Origin: Tersicoccus sp. Bi-70
Lineage (GTDB): Bacteria > Actinomycetota > Actinomycetes > Actinomycetales > Micrococcaceae
Reading direction: 5' to 3'
Assembly (NCBI RefSeq): GCF_001968825.1
Contig: NZ_MIEU01000011.1
Span: 186,001-250,000 of the forward strand
DNA: 64,000 nt
Shown here: positions 49,569 through 58,436 of the stretch, piece after piece
Layout of the letters: every line of letters starts with the position of its first letter
Position numbering within the stretch: position 1 is the stretch's first letter
Program-made: the position numbers and the translations under genes
Notes under the pieces: model-generated
What the model saw: the letters and a program-made list of their open reading frames with translations, nothing else
The model's database searches: none
Told to the model about the DNA's origin: nothing

Positions 49569-50279
49569 GTGCCGTCCGATCGTTCGTATCACGTGGTCCT
49601 CGACGGGGTGGAGACCGACCTGCGCAACGGGACCCTCGCTCCCGGGGACCGCCTGCCCGGCGAACGGGCGCTGGCCGAGAAGTACGGCATCTCCCGAGCC
49701 TCGGTCCGGGAGGCCATCCGGGTGCTGGACACCATCGGGCTGGTCCGGTCCTCCGTCGGCTCCGGGCCCGCATCGGGGGCCGTCCTCGTCTCCGAACCGG
49801 CCACCGGCATGGCCCGGGCGCTCCGCCTGCACATGGCGGCCCGCAACCTCCCGCTCGACGACATCGTCCAGACCCGCCAGCTGCTCGAGGGATGGGCGGC
49901 CCGGGGTGCCGCGGACCGGGTCGCCGGGCACGGCACGGACGCGCCGGAGCTGGCCGAGGCGGAGGAGCTGCTGGCCCGGATGGAGGCGGCCGACGTCGAC
50001 CGGGTGGAGTTCCACGTGCTCGACTCCCGGTTCCACCTGGCCGTCTCCGCGCTCGCCGGGAACGTCGTCGTCAGCACGGTGATGGACTCCCTGCGCGAGA
50101 CGATCCGGGACTACGTGATGGGCGCGTTCTCCGACCTCGCGAACTGGTCCGAGGTGGCCGGCACGCTGCGGCAGCAGCATCGCGGCATCCTCGACGCGGT
50201 CCGCGCGGGCGACGGGGACGCGGCCGAGCAGCTCGCGCGGGAGCACATCGCGTGGTTCGTCGAGCGCGCGGTGCGCTGA
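49569..50279 (+). CDS. GntR/FadR family regulator of lactate utilisation
   Basis: 236-aa FadR-subfamily regulator. Winged helix at about 10-70 (LAPGDRLPGERALAEKYGISRASVREAIRVLDTIGLV) with a Ser/Gly wing, then an FCD domain with HVLDSRFHLAVSALAGN and a late QQHRGILDAV; these His residues usually bind metal. It is divergent from lutABC and likely represses it until lactate binds, like LldR/LutR. GTG at 49569 is preceded by AGGAGGAG. Confidence 0.92.
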   Translation: MPSDRSYHVVLDGVETDLRNGTLAPGDRLPGERALAEKYGISRASVREAIRVLDTIGLVRSSVGSGPASGAVLVSEPATGMARALRLHMAARNLPLDDIVQTRQLLEGWAARGAADRVAGHGTDAPELAEAEELLARMEAADVDRVEFHVLDSRFHLAVSALAGNVVVSTVMDSLRETIRDYVMGAFSDLANWSEVAGTLRQQHRGILDAVRAGDGDAAEQLAREHIAWFVERAVR

Positions 50280-50334
50280 CCGGGGGTTCCCGAGTTGGCC
50301 GGTCTTCTCGCTCAGCCGTTCAGCCGTCAGCCGC

Positions 50335-51453
50335 TCAGTCGCCGAAGCGGATGATCTGCCGGACGGCACGGCCCTCGGCCAGTTCGTCCATCGCCGTGTT
50401 CAAGTCCTCCAGGCCGATGGTCGAGGACACGAGTTCCTCGACCGGCAGTCGGCCCTCCCGCCACATCGCGGCGTAGGCCGGGATGTCGCGCGCCGGGACG
50501 GCGGAACCGAGGTAGGAGCCGATGATGGTGCGCGCGCCCGCGGTGATGCCGAGCGGCGCGATACTGGCTCGCGCGTCGGGTGACGGCAGGCCGACGGTGA
50601 CGAGGGTGCCGCCGGGGGCCGTGGCGGTCAGGGCCGTCTCGAACGCGCGTGGATGGCCGGCGGCCTCGATGACGACGGGTGCGGTGACGCGCTGGTCGGT
50701 CACCTCGGCGGGGCTGTACGCGGCGCCGGCGCCGAGCTCCCGGGCCCGGTCCAGCTTGTCCGGGTTGGCGTCCACGCCGATCACCGTGCCGGAGCCGTCC
50801 GCCGTGATCGAGAGGGCGACCAGCAGGGCCGCCATCCCGACGCCGCCGAGGCCGACGACCATGACGTCGTCGTCCGGCCCGGGCTTTCCCGCGTTCAGCA
50901 CCGCGCCGCCGCCGGTCAGCACGGCACAGCCGAGCACCGCGGCCACCTCCGGCGGCACGTCGTCGCCGACCGGGACGACGGAGGCGCGGTGCAGGACGGC
51001 GTGGGTCGCGAAGCCGGAGACGCCGAGGTGGTGGTGCACGGGTTCGCCGTCGCGGTGCAGCCGCCGTCCGCCGCCGAGCAGTTCGCCGGCCTCGTTCGCG
51101 GCCGACCCGTTCGTGCAGGGCAGGCGACCCCCGGTGCGGCACGCGGCGCAGTCCTCGCAGCGCGGCAGGAACACGGTGACGACCCGCTGGCCGACGGCCA
51201 GGTCCGTGACGCCGTCGCCCACCTGCTCGACGATGCCGGCGGCCTCGTGGCCGAGCAGCATCGGCGTCGGGCGCACGCGGTTGCCGTCGACGACGGAGAG
51301 GTCGGAGTGGCACACGCCGGCGGCTTCGATCCGGACCAGCACCTCGTCCCGGCCCGGCGGATCGAGATCGAGCGCGCCGACGGTCAGCGGCCGGCTCGAC
51401 GCGAAGGGTCGGTCACGGCCGGTGGACTCGAGCACGGCTCCGGTGATGCGCAT
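50335..51453 (-). CDS. zinc-dependent alcohol dehydrogenase (class III-like)
   Basis: 372-aa medium-chain dehydrogenase. Catalytic zinc ligands in GVCHSDL and [11 protein letters not shown], structural zinc cysteines in [15 protein letters not shown], cofactor loop [14 protein letters not shown]. Layout resembles formaldehyde/mycothiol-dependent or aryl-alcohol dehydrogenases; substrate unknown. It lies 44 bp after the last ABC-transporter gene but has its own -10 box, so it may be separately expressed. Confidence 0.92.
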   Translation of the reverse strand: MRITGAVLESTGRDRPFASSRPLTVGALDLDPPGRDEVLVRIEAAGVCHSDLSVVDGNRVRPTPMLLGHEAAGIVEQVGDGVTDLAVGQRVVTVFLPRCEDCAACRTGGRLPCTNGSAANEAGELLGGGRRLHRDGEPVHHHLGVSGFATHAVLHRASVVPVGDDVPPEVAAVLGCAVLTGGGAVLNAGKPGPDDDVMVVGLGGVGMAALLVALSITADGSGTVIGVDANPDKLDRARELGAGAAYSPAEVTDQRVTAPVVIEAAGHPRAFETALTATAPGGTLVTVGLPSPDARASIAPLGITAGARTIIGSYLGSAVPARDIPAYAAMWREGRLPVEELVSSTIGLEDLNTAMDELAEGRAVRQIIRFGD

Positions 51454-51459
51454 GGTGCC

Positions 51460-51465
51460 ACCCTA
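51460..51465 (-). promoter_or_regulatory. -10 box TAGGGT, leaderless promoter
   Basis: On the minus strand TAGGGT ends 6 nt before the ATG at 51453 of the alcohol dehydrogenase. Confidence 0.5.
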
Positions 51466-51497
51466 CGGTCGGGACGGCGCGGCCCGCTCGCGACGTT

Positions 51498-52361
51498 CTA
51501 CAGCCGGGGGACCGCCGCCAGCAGGTCCCGTGTGTACTCCGCCTGCGGACGCGCGAGGACGTCGGAGGTCGCGCCGGACTCCACGGCGCGGCCGTCCTTG
51601 AGCACGAGCACCCGGTCGCACAGGTGGGCGACGACGCCGATGTCGTGCGAGACGAGGATCAGCGTCAGGCCCAGCTCGGCGCGCAGACTCTGCAGCAGCT
51701 CGAGGATCTGGGCGCGGACGGTGACGTCGAGGGCGCTGAGCGGTTCGTCGCCGACCAGCAGCCGCGGCCGGTGCACCAGCGCCCGGGCGAGGGCGATGCG
51801 CTGTCGCTGCCCGCCGGAGAACTCGTGCGGGTAGCGGTCGACCATGTCCGGCTCGAGCCCGACGGCGGTGAGGACGCGCGCGACGGCGTCGGCCTCGCCG
51901 GCGTGCCCGCCGTCGTGCTCCTGATGCCCCTGAACCGAGGAACCGCCCGTCAGCCCGAGGGCCTGCAGCGGTTCGGCGACGATCCGGCCGACGTCCATCC
52001 GCGGGTCCAGCGAGGCGTACGGGTCCTGGAACACGATGCCGGTCTGCCGGCGCAGCCACCGCAGGTCCGCGCCGCGCTCGCGCCGCACGGGCCGTCCGTC
52101 GACCGTGACCGTGCCCCGGGTGGGGGTGTCGAGGCCGAGCAGCAGCCGGACGAGGGTCGTCTTGCCGGATCCGGATTCGCCGATGACGCCGAGCGACGCT
52201 CCGTCCGCCAGGTCGAGGTCGACGGCGTGCAGCGCGGTGCGCACCGGCCGCGGCCCGGTCAACCGTTCCCGGCGCAGCAGGTGGTCCCGGCCGAGGCCGC
52301 GGGCGACGACCAACGGCGTGCCGTCGCCCTCCTCGCCGCGGTGCGGGAACGCCGTGCTCAT
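51498..52361 (-). CDS. oligopeptide/nickel ABC transporter ATPase (DppF/OppF type)
   Basis: 287-aa ATPase energising the dipeptide/nickel-type importer. Walker [13 protein letters not shown] near 64, Q-loop [12 protein letters not shown], signature [15 protein letters not shown] near 180 and Walker [14 protein letters not shown] Gly/His-rich insertion (about 143-160, [11 protein letters not shown]) between Q-loop and signature is unusual. The ATG overlaps the stop of the partner ATPase (ATGA). Confidence 0.92.
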   Translation of the reverse strand: MSTAFPHRGEEGDGTPLVVARGLGRDHLLRRERLTGPRPVRTALHAVDLDLADGASLGVIGESGSGKTTLVRLLLGLDTPTRGTVTVDGRPVRRERGADLRWLRRQTGIVFQDPYASLDPRMDVGRIVAEPLQALGLTGGSSVQGHQEHDGGHAGEADAVARVLTAVGLEPDMVDRYPHEFSGGQRQRIALARALVHRPRLLVGDEPLSALDVTVRAQILELLQSLRAELGLTLILVSHDIGVVAHLCDRVLVLKDGRAVESGATSDVLARPQAEYTRDLLAAVPRL

Positions 52362-53161
52362 CGACCCACCTCCGTCCCGGATCCACCCGGCGTCAGGCCC
52401 GTCGCCCGTGCCGCCTCGACGAGGCCGCGCGTCACCGGGTGCTCCGGCGCCTCGACGACCCGCGCCGTCGGGCCGGCCTCGATGATCCGCCCGTCGGCCA
52501 TGACGACGACGTCGGTGCACACGCGGGCGAGCACGGCCAGGTTGTGGGTGATGAAGACGAGGCTGGAGGACTGCTCGCTGACGAGCCGGTCGAACAGGTC
52601 GAGGATCGCGGCCTGGACGGTCACGTCGAGCGCCGTCGTCGGCTCGTCGGCGATCAGCAGGCCGGGATTGCAGGCCACGGCGATCGCGATCCCGACGCGC
52701 TGCTGCTGACCGCCGGAGAGTTCGTGCGGGTACCGGTCGACGATCCGGTCCGGCTCGGGCAGCCCCACGCGACCGGCGAGGTCGACGGCGGCCTGCCGGG
52801 CCTGGCGCCGGTCGAGCCGGTAGTGCAGCCGCAGCGGCTCGGACATCTGCCGGCCGATCCGGTGCAGCGGATTGAGCGCGGTGCGCGGTTCCTGGAACAC
52901 CATGCCGATCGCGTCGCCGCGGATGCCGGCGAGGTCGCGCTCGCTCGCGCCGAGCAGTTCGCGCCCGTCCAGGCTCACCGAGCCGGTGGCCGCGGCGGAT
53001 GCCGGCAGGAGGCCGGTGAGCGCCAGCGCCGTGAGCGTCTTGCCGGAGCCGGACTCGCCGATGATGCCGAGCCGGCCGCCGTCGGGCACGGCGAAGGAGA
53101 CGCCGTCCACGACGGCGTGGTCGTCGATGCGCACGGTCAGATCCGTGACGGTCAGCGTCAT
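52358..53161 (-). CDS. oligopeptide/nickel ABC transporter ATPase (DppD/OppD type)
   Basis: 267-aa ATPase, the second nucleotide-binding subunit. Walker [15 protein letters not shown] near 36, the peptide-transporter Q-loop [15 protein letters not shown], signature [16 protein letters not shown] and Walker [14 protein letters not shown]. It lacks the C-terminal cysteine-cluster extension (oligo_HPY with iron-sulfur site) of longer OppD proteins. Starts 3 bp after the permease stop; same operon. Confidence 0.92.
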   Translation of the reverse strand: MTLTVTDLTVRIDDHAVVDGVSFAVPDGGRLGIIGESGSGKTLTALALTGLLPASAAATGSVSLDGRELLGASERDLAGIRGDAIGMVFQEPRTALNPLHRIGRQMSEPLRLHYRLDRRQARQAAVDLAGRVGLPEPDRIVDRYPHELSGGQQQRVGIAIAVACNPGLLIADEPTTALDVTVQAAILDLFDRLVSEQSSSLVFITHNLAVLARVCTDVVVMADGRIIEAGPTARVVEAPEHPVTRGLVEAARATGLTPGGSGTEVGR

Positions 53162-53164
53162 GCC

Positions 53165-54088
53165 TCAGGCCCCCAGACTCAGCGTGCCGGCCGACTCGCT
53201 GCCACGGCGTCGGGCGGATCGGGACGTGCCGAGCGTCGGGTCGGTCGCCTCGCGCAGGGCGTCGCCGAGCAGGTTCAGCGCCAGCACGGTCACCGCGATG
53301 GCCGCGCCGGGCCAGAACGCCGCGAGCGGATGGGTGGTGACGTGGTCCTGCATCTCGGCCAGCATCCGCCCCCAGCTGATCACGGACGTCGGCGCCCCGT
53401 ACCCGAGGTAGGAGAGCCCGGCCTCCGCCAGCAGCGAGAGGGCCATGGTGAGGGAGAGCTGCACGATGAACGCGGACGCGATGTTCGGCAGGATGTGCCG
53501 GGTGAGGATCCGGGTGCGGGTCAGCCCCGCGGCCTCCGCCGCCAGGACGTAGTCCGCCCCGGCCACCCCGCGGAACTCGCTGCGCAGCACCCGGGAGGCG
53601 CCCACGCCGTAGCCGATGCCGACGGCCACGACGACGACGGCAAGGGAGCCGCCGAAGGTCGCGGCGAGCATCATGGCGATCAGCAGGGTCGGGAACGCGA
53701 TCAGCACGTCCACGAGGATGGCCACCGGCTCCCGGACCCAGCGGGTGGTCAGCGTGCTCAGGGCGCCGAACGCGAGCCCGACGACGGCGGCCAGCACCGC
53801 GGAGAGCACCGCCACCTGCACGGCCACCCGAGAGCCCGCCATCACGCGGGAGAAGATGTCGCGCCCGATCTGGTCGGTGCCGAACCAGTGCGCGGCGCTC
53901 GGCCCGTCCCACAGGCGCGACGACGCGGCCATCGGGTCGTACGGCGTCCACACCAGCGAGACGAGCGCGGTGAGCAGCAGGACGGCGAGGACGACGAGCG
54001 CCCCGACGCCGATCGGCTGCCGGAGCAGACGGCGGGCGGCACCGGGACGACGACGGCGACGGGCCGGTGCGAGTGCGGGTGCGCTCAC
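53165..54088 (-). CDS. ABC transporter permease (DppC/OppC type)
   Basis: 307-aa inner-membrane permease. An N-terminal helix is followed by the OppC_N segment and the periplasmic motif HWFGTDQIGRDIFSRVM near 65; the ATPase-docking EAA-like motif is EAAGLTRTRILTRHILPN. Five to six helices. GTG start at 54088 overlaps the DppB-type stop (GTGA); an open frame further upstream is a shadow of that gene. Confidence 0.91.
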   Translation of the reverse strand: MSAPALAPARRRRRPGAARRLLRQPIGVGALVVLAVLLLTALVSLVWTPYDPMAASSRLWDGPSAAHWFGTDQIGRDIFSRVMAGSRVAVQVAVLSAVLAAVVGLAFGALSTLTTRWVREPVAILVDVLIAFPTLLIAMMLAATFGGSLAVVVVAVGIGYGVGASRVLRSEFRGVAGADYVLAAEAAGLTRTRILTRHILPNIASAFIVQLSLTMALSLLAEAGLSYLGYGAPTSVISWGRMLAEMQDHVTTHPLAAFWPGAAIAVTVLALNLLGDALREATDPTLGTSRSARRRGSESAGTLSLGA

Positions 54089-55038
54089 GCGACCACCTCC
54101 CGCTGCCGCGGGTCGATCAGCCGGTGCACGACGTCGACCGCGGTCCCCACCACGAGCACGAGGGCGGTGAGCACGAGGATGGTCGACTGCACCTTCGGCA
54201 AGTCCCGGTTGCCGACGTCGGAGACGAGCATCCGGCCGAGACCCGGCAGCGCGAACAGCTGCTCGATCACGACGGCGCCGACGATCAGGCCCGCGATCTG
54301 CAGCCCCAGCACCGAGATGATGGACAGCCCGACGCTGGGCAGCCCGTGGGTGACGAGCGCCCGGGTGCGGGTCATCCCCTTGGAGGCCGCGGTGCGGACG
54401 TGGTCCTGGCCGAGCGCCGTGAGCGTCGCGGAACGGACGAAACGCAGCAGGACGGCGCCTTCGACGACGCCGATGGTCAGGGCCGGGAGCATAAGAGAGT
54501 GGAAGGCCTGCCACGGCCGGTGCCAGCCGTCCAGCGGGAACCCCTGCGCGGGGAAGAGGCCGAGCCCCAGCGAGAAGACGGCGATGAACATCATCCCGGC
54601 CCACACCGCGGGCACGGCCGCGAACAGCTGGCCGAGGACGCCGAGGATCCCGCCGTCGGGATGGTGGCGACGGACGGCCGCGACGACACCGAGCGGCAGG
54701 GCGATGAGCAGCGCGACGACCAGGCTCATCATCGTCAACGGCATGGTGACCTGCATCTTCTGCGCCAGTTCGTCCGCGACGGGCACACCCGTGAGCAGGG
54801 AGGTGCCGAGGTCCGCATGCAGCACGCCGCCGATCCAGTGCAGGTACTGCACGATCAGCGGGTCGCCCAGGCCGAGGCCGGCGCGGATCGAGGCCAGCTG
54901 CTGCGGCGTCGCCGTCGTCCCGCCGATCACCTGGGCCACGTCCCCGGGCAGCACGCGCAGCGCCAGGAAGATGATCACGCTCGTCACCCACAGGGCGACC
55001 AGCAGCAGCCCGAGGCGAGTGAGGAGGAAGCGGAGCAC
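54085..55038 (-). CDS. ABC transporter permease (DppB/OppB type)
   Basis: 317-aa permease with the N-terminal FLLTRLGLLLVALWVTSVIIF helix (in part), the GDVAQVIGG segment and docking motif AASKGMTRTRALVTHGLP. Pairs with the DppC-type protein to form the channel. GTG at 55038 is chosen because the protein then begins as family members do; CAGACT 7 nt upstream may be its own leaderless -10, since the binding-protein gene is on the far side of an opposite-strand gene. Confidence 0.9.
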   Translation of the reverse strand: MLRFLLTRLGLLLVALWVTSVIIFLALRVLPGDVAQVIGGTTATPQQLASIRAGLGLGDPLIVQYLHWIGGVLHADLGTSLLTGVPVADELAQKMQVTMPLTMMSLVVALLIALPLGVVAAVRRHHPDGGILGVLGQLFAAVPAVWAGMMFIAVFSLGLGLFPAQGFPLDGWHRPWQAFHSLMLPALTIGVVEGAVLLRFVRSATLTALGQDHVRTAASKGMTRTRALVTHGLPSVGLSIISVLGLQIAGLIVGAVVIEQLFALPGLGRMLVSDVGNRDLPKVQSTILVLTALVLVVGTAVDVVHRLIDPRQREVVA

Positions 55039-55140
55039 GGGTTCCAGTCTGGCAGGTCGGATCTGCCGCACCGGCACGCGTCGGGCGCCGGACGGCGATC
55101 GACGGTGGTGCCGCTCACAGCCACCCGTCATCATGGAGGC

Positions 55141-55452
55141 ATGGGAAAGCAGTATCGAGCCACCGCCGAGGCGAACAGCCGCAATCCGCAGGACTGGGGC
55201 CGCGCCATGGCATGGGCCATGTCCGACCTGTCCACCCAGGCCCTGGCCGACGACAGCCACGAGCGCCTCTTCGGGGAGGATCTCGTGCTGCGGGTCGACC
55301 CCACCGAGCAGGGCGTCGGGATCACCCTGACGTGGGACGCGCCCGAGGGGCTCGAGCGCACCGACACCGGCGCCATCCCGATGGGGCCGGGCCACGCCCG
55401 GGACGACGACGAGGTCGCCGACCCCGAGGAGGGCGCGGCCCACCCGACGTGA
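55141..55452 (+). CDS. small hypothetical protein inside the ABC-transporter locus
   Basis: 103 aa, soluble and acidic toward the end (DDDEVADPEEG). It starts MGKQYRATAEANSRNPQDWGRAMAW and has strand-like FGEDLVLRVDPTEQGVGITLTW; I do not recognise the family. It reads against the transporter genes, 3 bp tail-to-tail with the binding-protein gene and 102 bp head-to-head with the permease gene. GGAGG is close to the ATG. Good coding pattern supports a real gene. Confidence 0.7.
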   Translation: MGKQYRATAEANSRNPQDWGRAMAWAMSDLSTQALADDSHERLFGEDLVLRVDPTEQGVGITLTWDAPEGLERTDTGAIPMGPGHARDDDEVADPEEGAAHPT

Positions 55453-55455
55453 CCG

Positions 55456-57060
55456 CTACCGGGTGAGGTACACCCCGGCGAGGTTCAGGCGTGACGTCGT
55501 GACGTCCGTCGGGAAGCCGTGCACCTTGTCCGAGACGGCCGTCAGCGCCTTGCCGCTGTAGAGCCACTTCGCGGGCGCGTCCTCGGCCACCAGCCGGGCG
55601 GCCTGCTTGAGGTCGTCACCGGCCTTCTGCTCGCTGACCTCCTGCTGCGCCTGCTGGTAGAGGTCGGTGACCTTCGGGTTGCGGTAGTCGAAGTAGTAGT
55701 CCGGGTTGGCGTAGTTCCCGAAGTCGCGGGCCTCGGCGTGGTTGACGAAGCTGAGGTCGTAGTTCTTGTTGGTGTAGACGTCGGTCAGCCAGGTGGGGAA
55801 CTCGACCTGCCGCACCTTCAGCGTCACCCCGACGGCCGCGAACTGGGAGACCAGCAGGTCCGAGACCGTGGACCCGTAGACGTTGGGAATGGTCAGCGTC
55901 AGGGTCAGCTTGTCCGCGCCGGCCGCGGCGAGCAGCTTCTTCGCGTTGTCCGGGTTGTAGGCGTTGATCGCCGTCAGGTCCTCGTAGCCGGGGTCGAGCT
56001 CGGGGATCGGGCCGCCGAGCTTGGTGCCGCCGCCGTTGATGGCCTTGATGATGGCGTCGGTGTCGATGGCCTGGCTCAGCGCCTGGCGCACCTCGAGCTT
56101 GTTCAGCGGGGCCTTGCCGCTGTTGTAGGCGAGCGTGTACTCGTCGTTGGTCCGGCCCTCGGCGATCGTGTAGCCGCGGGCGCCGCGGACCTGGTCGAGC
56201 AGCGTCGGGTCGAGGGCGGTCTGCACGTCCACGGAGCCGGAGAGCACGGCGTTGTTCGCGGACGCCGCCTGCGGCAGATAGGTGAAGTCGACGCCGGCCA
56301 GCCTGGCCTTCTCGCCCCAGTACCCGTCGAAGCGCTTCAGGGACAGCGTCGAACCCTGCTTCCAGGACGCGAGCCGGAACGGGCCGGTGCCGATGGCGGT
56401 CGACGCCAGGTCGTTGCCCGCGCCCTGCTTGAGCACCAGGCCGGCGCGGCCGGCGAGCGCGAACATGAGGTTCGAGTCCGGGTGGCTGAGCGTCAGCCGC
56501 ACGGTGTTGCCTTCCGCGGTGATGGTCTGCACGGCCGCGAGGTCGGCGTGGTTGGCCAGGCTCGCGTCGTTCTTCACCTGGGTGAGGGAGGCGACGACGT
56601 CCTGCGGGGTCAGGGCTGAGCCGTTGTGGAACGTGACGCCGTCCCGCACGGTGAAGGTGTACGTCTTGCCGTCGGCGGAGACCTCGTGGCGCGACGCCAG
56701 GGCGTCGCGGTACTGGCCGTCGGCGGTGCGGGAGACGAGGCCCTGGTAGACGTTGTCGATGAGGGCCTGCTCGAGCGCCACACCGGCCGTCTTACGGATG
56801 TTCAGGTTGGTGGGCTCGAGGCGCAGGCCGAGGCGCAGGGTCGCGCTCGTGTCGGCGTCGCCGGCGGTCCCGGACGGGGACGCGGTCGGCTTCGCGTTGA
56901 GGTTGGTGATCACCGCGATGGCCCCGGCGATCAGGGCGAGCACGACGACGCCGATGATGATCGGCAGCGCGAGGCCACGCCGGCGGCGTCGCTCGAATCC
57001 GACGCGGGGAGTGGAGCCGGGGGTCGGCGTGCCGGAGTCGGGTGTCCGGGGGTCAGACAT
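55456..57060 (-). CDS. ABC transporter substrate-binding protein, family 5, membrane-anchored
   Basis: 534-aa solute-binding protein for peptides, nickel or related ligands. It matches SBP family 5: FTVRDGVTFHNGSALTPQDVV, GTGPFRLASWKQG, VRQALSQAID. Instead of a lipobox it has a cytoplasmic basic segment and one membrane helix (about 30-50, PIIIGVVVLALIAGAIAVI), so it is anchored as a type II membrane protein. It lies upstream of the permease genes but separated by an opposite-strand gene. An inverted repeat precedes it. Confidence 0.92.
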   Translation of the reverse strand: MSDPRTPDSGTPTPGSTPRVGFERRRRRGLALPIIIGVVVLALIAGAIAVITNLNAKPTASPSGTAGDADTSATLRLGLRLEPTNLNIRKTAGVALEQALIDNVYQGLVSRTADGQYRDALASRHEVSADGKTYTFTVRDGVTFHNGSALTPQDVVASLTQVKNDASLANHADLAAVQTITAEGNTVRLTLSHPDSNLMFALAGRAGLVLKQGAGNDLASTAIGTGPFRLASWKQGSTLSLKRFDGYWGEKARLAGVDFTYLPQAASANNAVLSGSVDVQTALDPTLLDQVRGARGYTIAEGRTNDEYTLAYNSGKAPLNKLEVRQALSQAIDTDAIIKAINGGGTKLGGPIPELDPGYEDLTAINAYNPDNAKKLLAAAGADKLTLTLTIPNVYGSTVSDLLVSQFAAVGVTLKVRQVEFPTWLTDVYTNKNYDLSFVNHAEARDFGNYANPDYYFDYRNPKVTDLYQQAQQEVSEQKAGDDLKQAARLVAEDAPAKWLYSGKALTAVSDKVHGFPTDVTTSRLNLAGVYLTR

Positions 57061-57098
57061 GGTGTCCTCATCGTTGAAGCAGCGGGCAGCGAACGGAT

Positions 57099-57114
57099 GC
57101 TTGACCCGTCAAGC
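57099..57114. promoter_or_regulatory. inverted repeat before the binding-protein gene
   Basis: GCTTGAC and GTCAAGC are perfect arms around CC, 39 bp before the ATG at 57060. Possible operator for the transporter locus; no regulator gene is adjacent. Confidence 0.4.
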
Positions 57115-57214
57115 GAAGAAGTCTAGACGCCTGGGCGGCTCCCGGCGTGAGGGCTTGGTCACACCGAGCGGCGCCTCTCCCGGGGCTTCTCCCGGGGCAC
57201 GGCGTTGCCACTGG

Positions 57215-58312
57215 TCAGACGGGGGAGGGCCGCTCGCCGAAGGCGCGGATCAGGTCGGCGAGAGCCGCGGGGGAGTCCTCCTGCACGTTGTGCCCGGAGT
57301 CCAGGTCGACGACGTCGTCGCCGGGGGCCCGGCGCAGGAACTCGGCCACCTGGGCGGTGTCGACCACGCCGTGACGGCCGCGGATCAGCAGCACGGGGAT
57401 GCTCAGAGACGCCAGGGGCTCCCACAGGGCCGAGGTGTCCTTGCCGGCGGCCATCGCCACCTCCGGGTCGAGGTGCGCGAGGTGGTGCTTGAACTCGTAC
57501 TGCCCGTCGTCACGCCGCCGGGTGTTCAGGGTGACGCCGCGGGTCAGGGCACCGCGGTCCGGGCCGTAGCCGAAGGCGAGGGCGCGGTCGATGATCGCGT
57601 CGCGACTCTCGTACCGGCGCTGCCCGGTCATGAACTCCCGGATCTGGGCGAGGGTGGGCTTGCCCGGCGTCGCCGTGGGCTCCCCGCCGCCCGGGTCGGT
57701 GACCGGGGCGCCGGTGGAGACGGGCACGGAGGCGGTGGGCGGTGGGGTCGGTGCGACCGGCTCGCCGTGTTCCTCGCCCGGGGGCAGGGTCGGGACGATG
57801 TCGACGAGGATCAAGTGCGAGACCAGCTCCGGATGGGTGGCGGCGAGCACGATGCCGGTCAGCCCGCCGAGCGACTGGCCGACGATCACCTGCGGGCCGC
57901 CGCCGAGCTCGGTGAGCACGTCCGCGACCGCCTCGGCGTTGCGGGCGGGGGTGTAGTCGGCGTCGTCGCGCCACGTGGAGTCGCCGTGGCCGGGCAGGTC
58001 GATCGCGAGGGTGCCGACGTTCAGGCAGAGGACGGTGGGGTCCCACGTGTGGGCGTTCAGCCCGGCCCCGTGCAGCAGCGTCACCTGCGGCGGGTGAGAG
58101 CCCCACTCGATCGCGGAGACGACCGACCCGCCCTCGCGGCTCACACTGATCCGGCGGTGCGCCGGCAGGGCGGAGCCGATGCCCACCCGGTCGGCATCCT
58201 CGGGCAGGAAGGAGAACTCGTCGGGTTCGGCGGGACGGTCGACGGGCGGCTCGGCGGTCTGCTCGGGGTTGTGCTTCGTCGCGCGCTCGTCGAACTCGTG
58301 CGGATCGGTCAT
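57215..58312 (-). CDS. alpha/beta hydrolase fold protein
   Basis: 365-aa hydrolase. Nucleophile elbow GQSLGG (S about 159), oxyanion strand LLHGAGLNAHTWD, LPGHGDS, and the C-terminal catalytic histidine in DSGHNVQED with IPVLLIRG before it. A Pro/Thr/Gly-rich insertion (about 195-225) interrupts the lid region. Substrate unknown (esters, lactones, epoxides are options). ATG at 58312 follows GAGGGAG; an earlier ATG at 58357 has no support. Confidence 0.88.
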   Translation of the reverse strand: MTDPHEFDERATKHNPEQTAEPPVDRPAEPDEFSFLPEDADRVGIGSALPAHRRISVSREGGSVVSAIEWGSHPPQVTLLHGAGLNAHTWDPTVLCLNVGTLAIDLPGHGDSTWRDDADYTPARNAEAVADVLTELGGGPQVIVGQSLGGLTGIVLAATHPELVSHLILVDIVPTLPPGEEHGEPVAPTPPPTASVPVSTGAPVTDPGGGEPTATPGKPTLAQIREFMTGQRRYESRDAIIDRALAFGYGPDRGALTRGVTLNTRRRDDGQYEFKHHLAHLDPEVAMAAGKDTSALWEPLASLSIPVLLIRGRHGVVDTAQVAEFLRRAPGDDVVDLDSGHNVQEDSPAALADLIRAFGERPSPV

Positions 58313-58424
58313 GATGCTCCCTCGGCGGACGTCCCTGTCGTTCCCATCCTGCCGCACGGGCCACGGCGGTTCGACGCCGGGCGACGCGGGACGAGGGCCG
58401 GACGGTTCCGTCGGCGGCGGTGTC

Positions 58425-58430
58425 TAGGCT
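58425..58430 (+). promoter_or_regulatory. -10 box TAGGCT, leaderless promoter of MATE gene
   Basis: TAGGCT ends 6 nt before the GTG at 58437. Confidence 0.55.
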
Positions 58431-58436
58431 CGAGTC

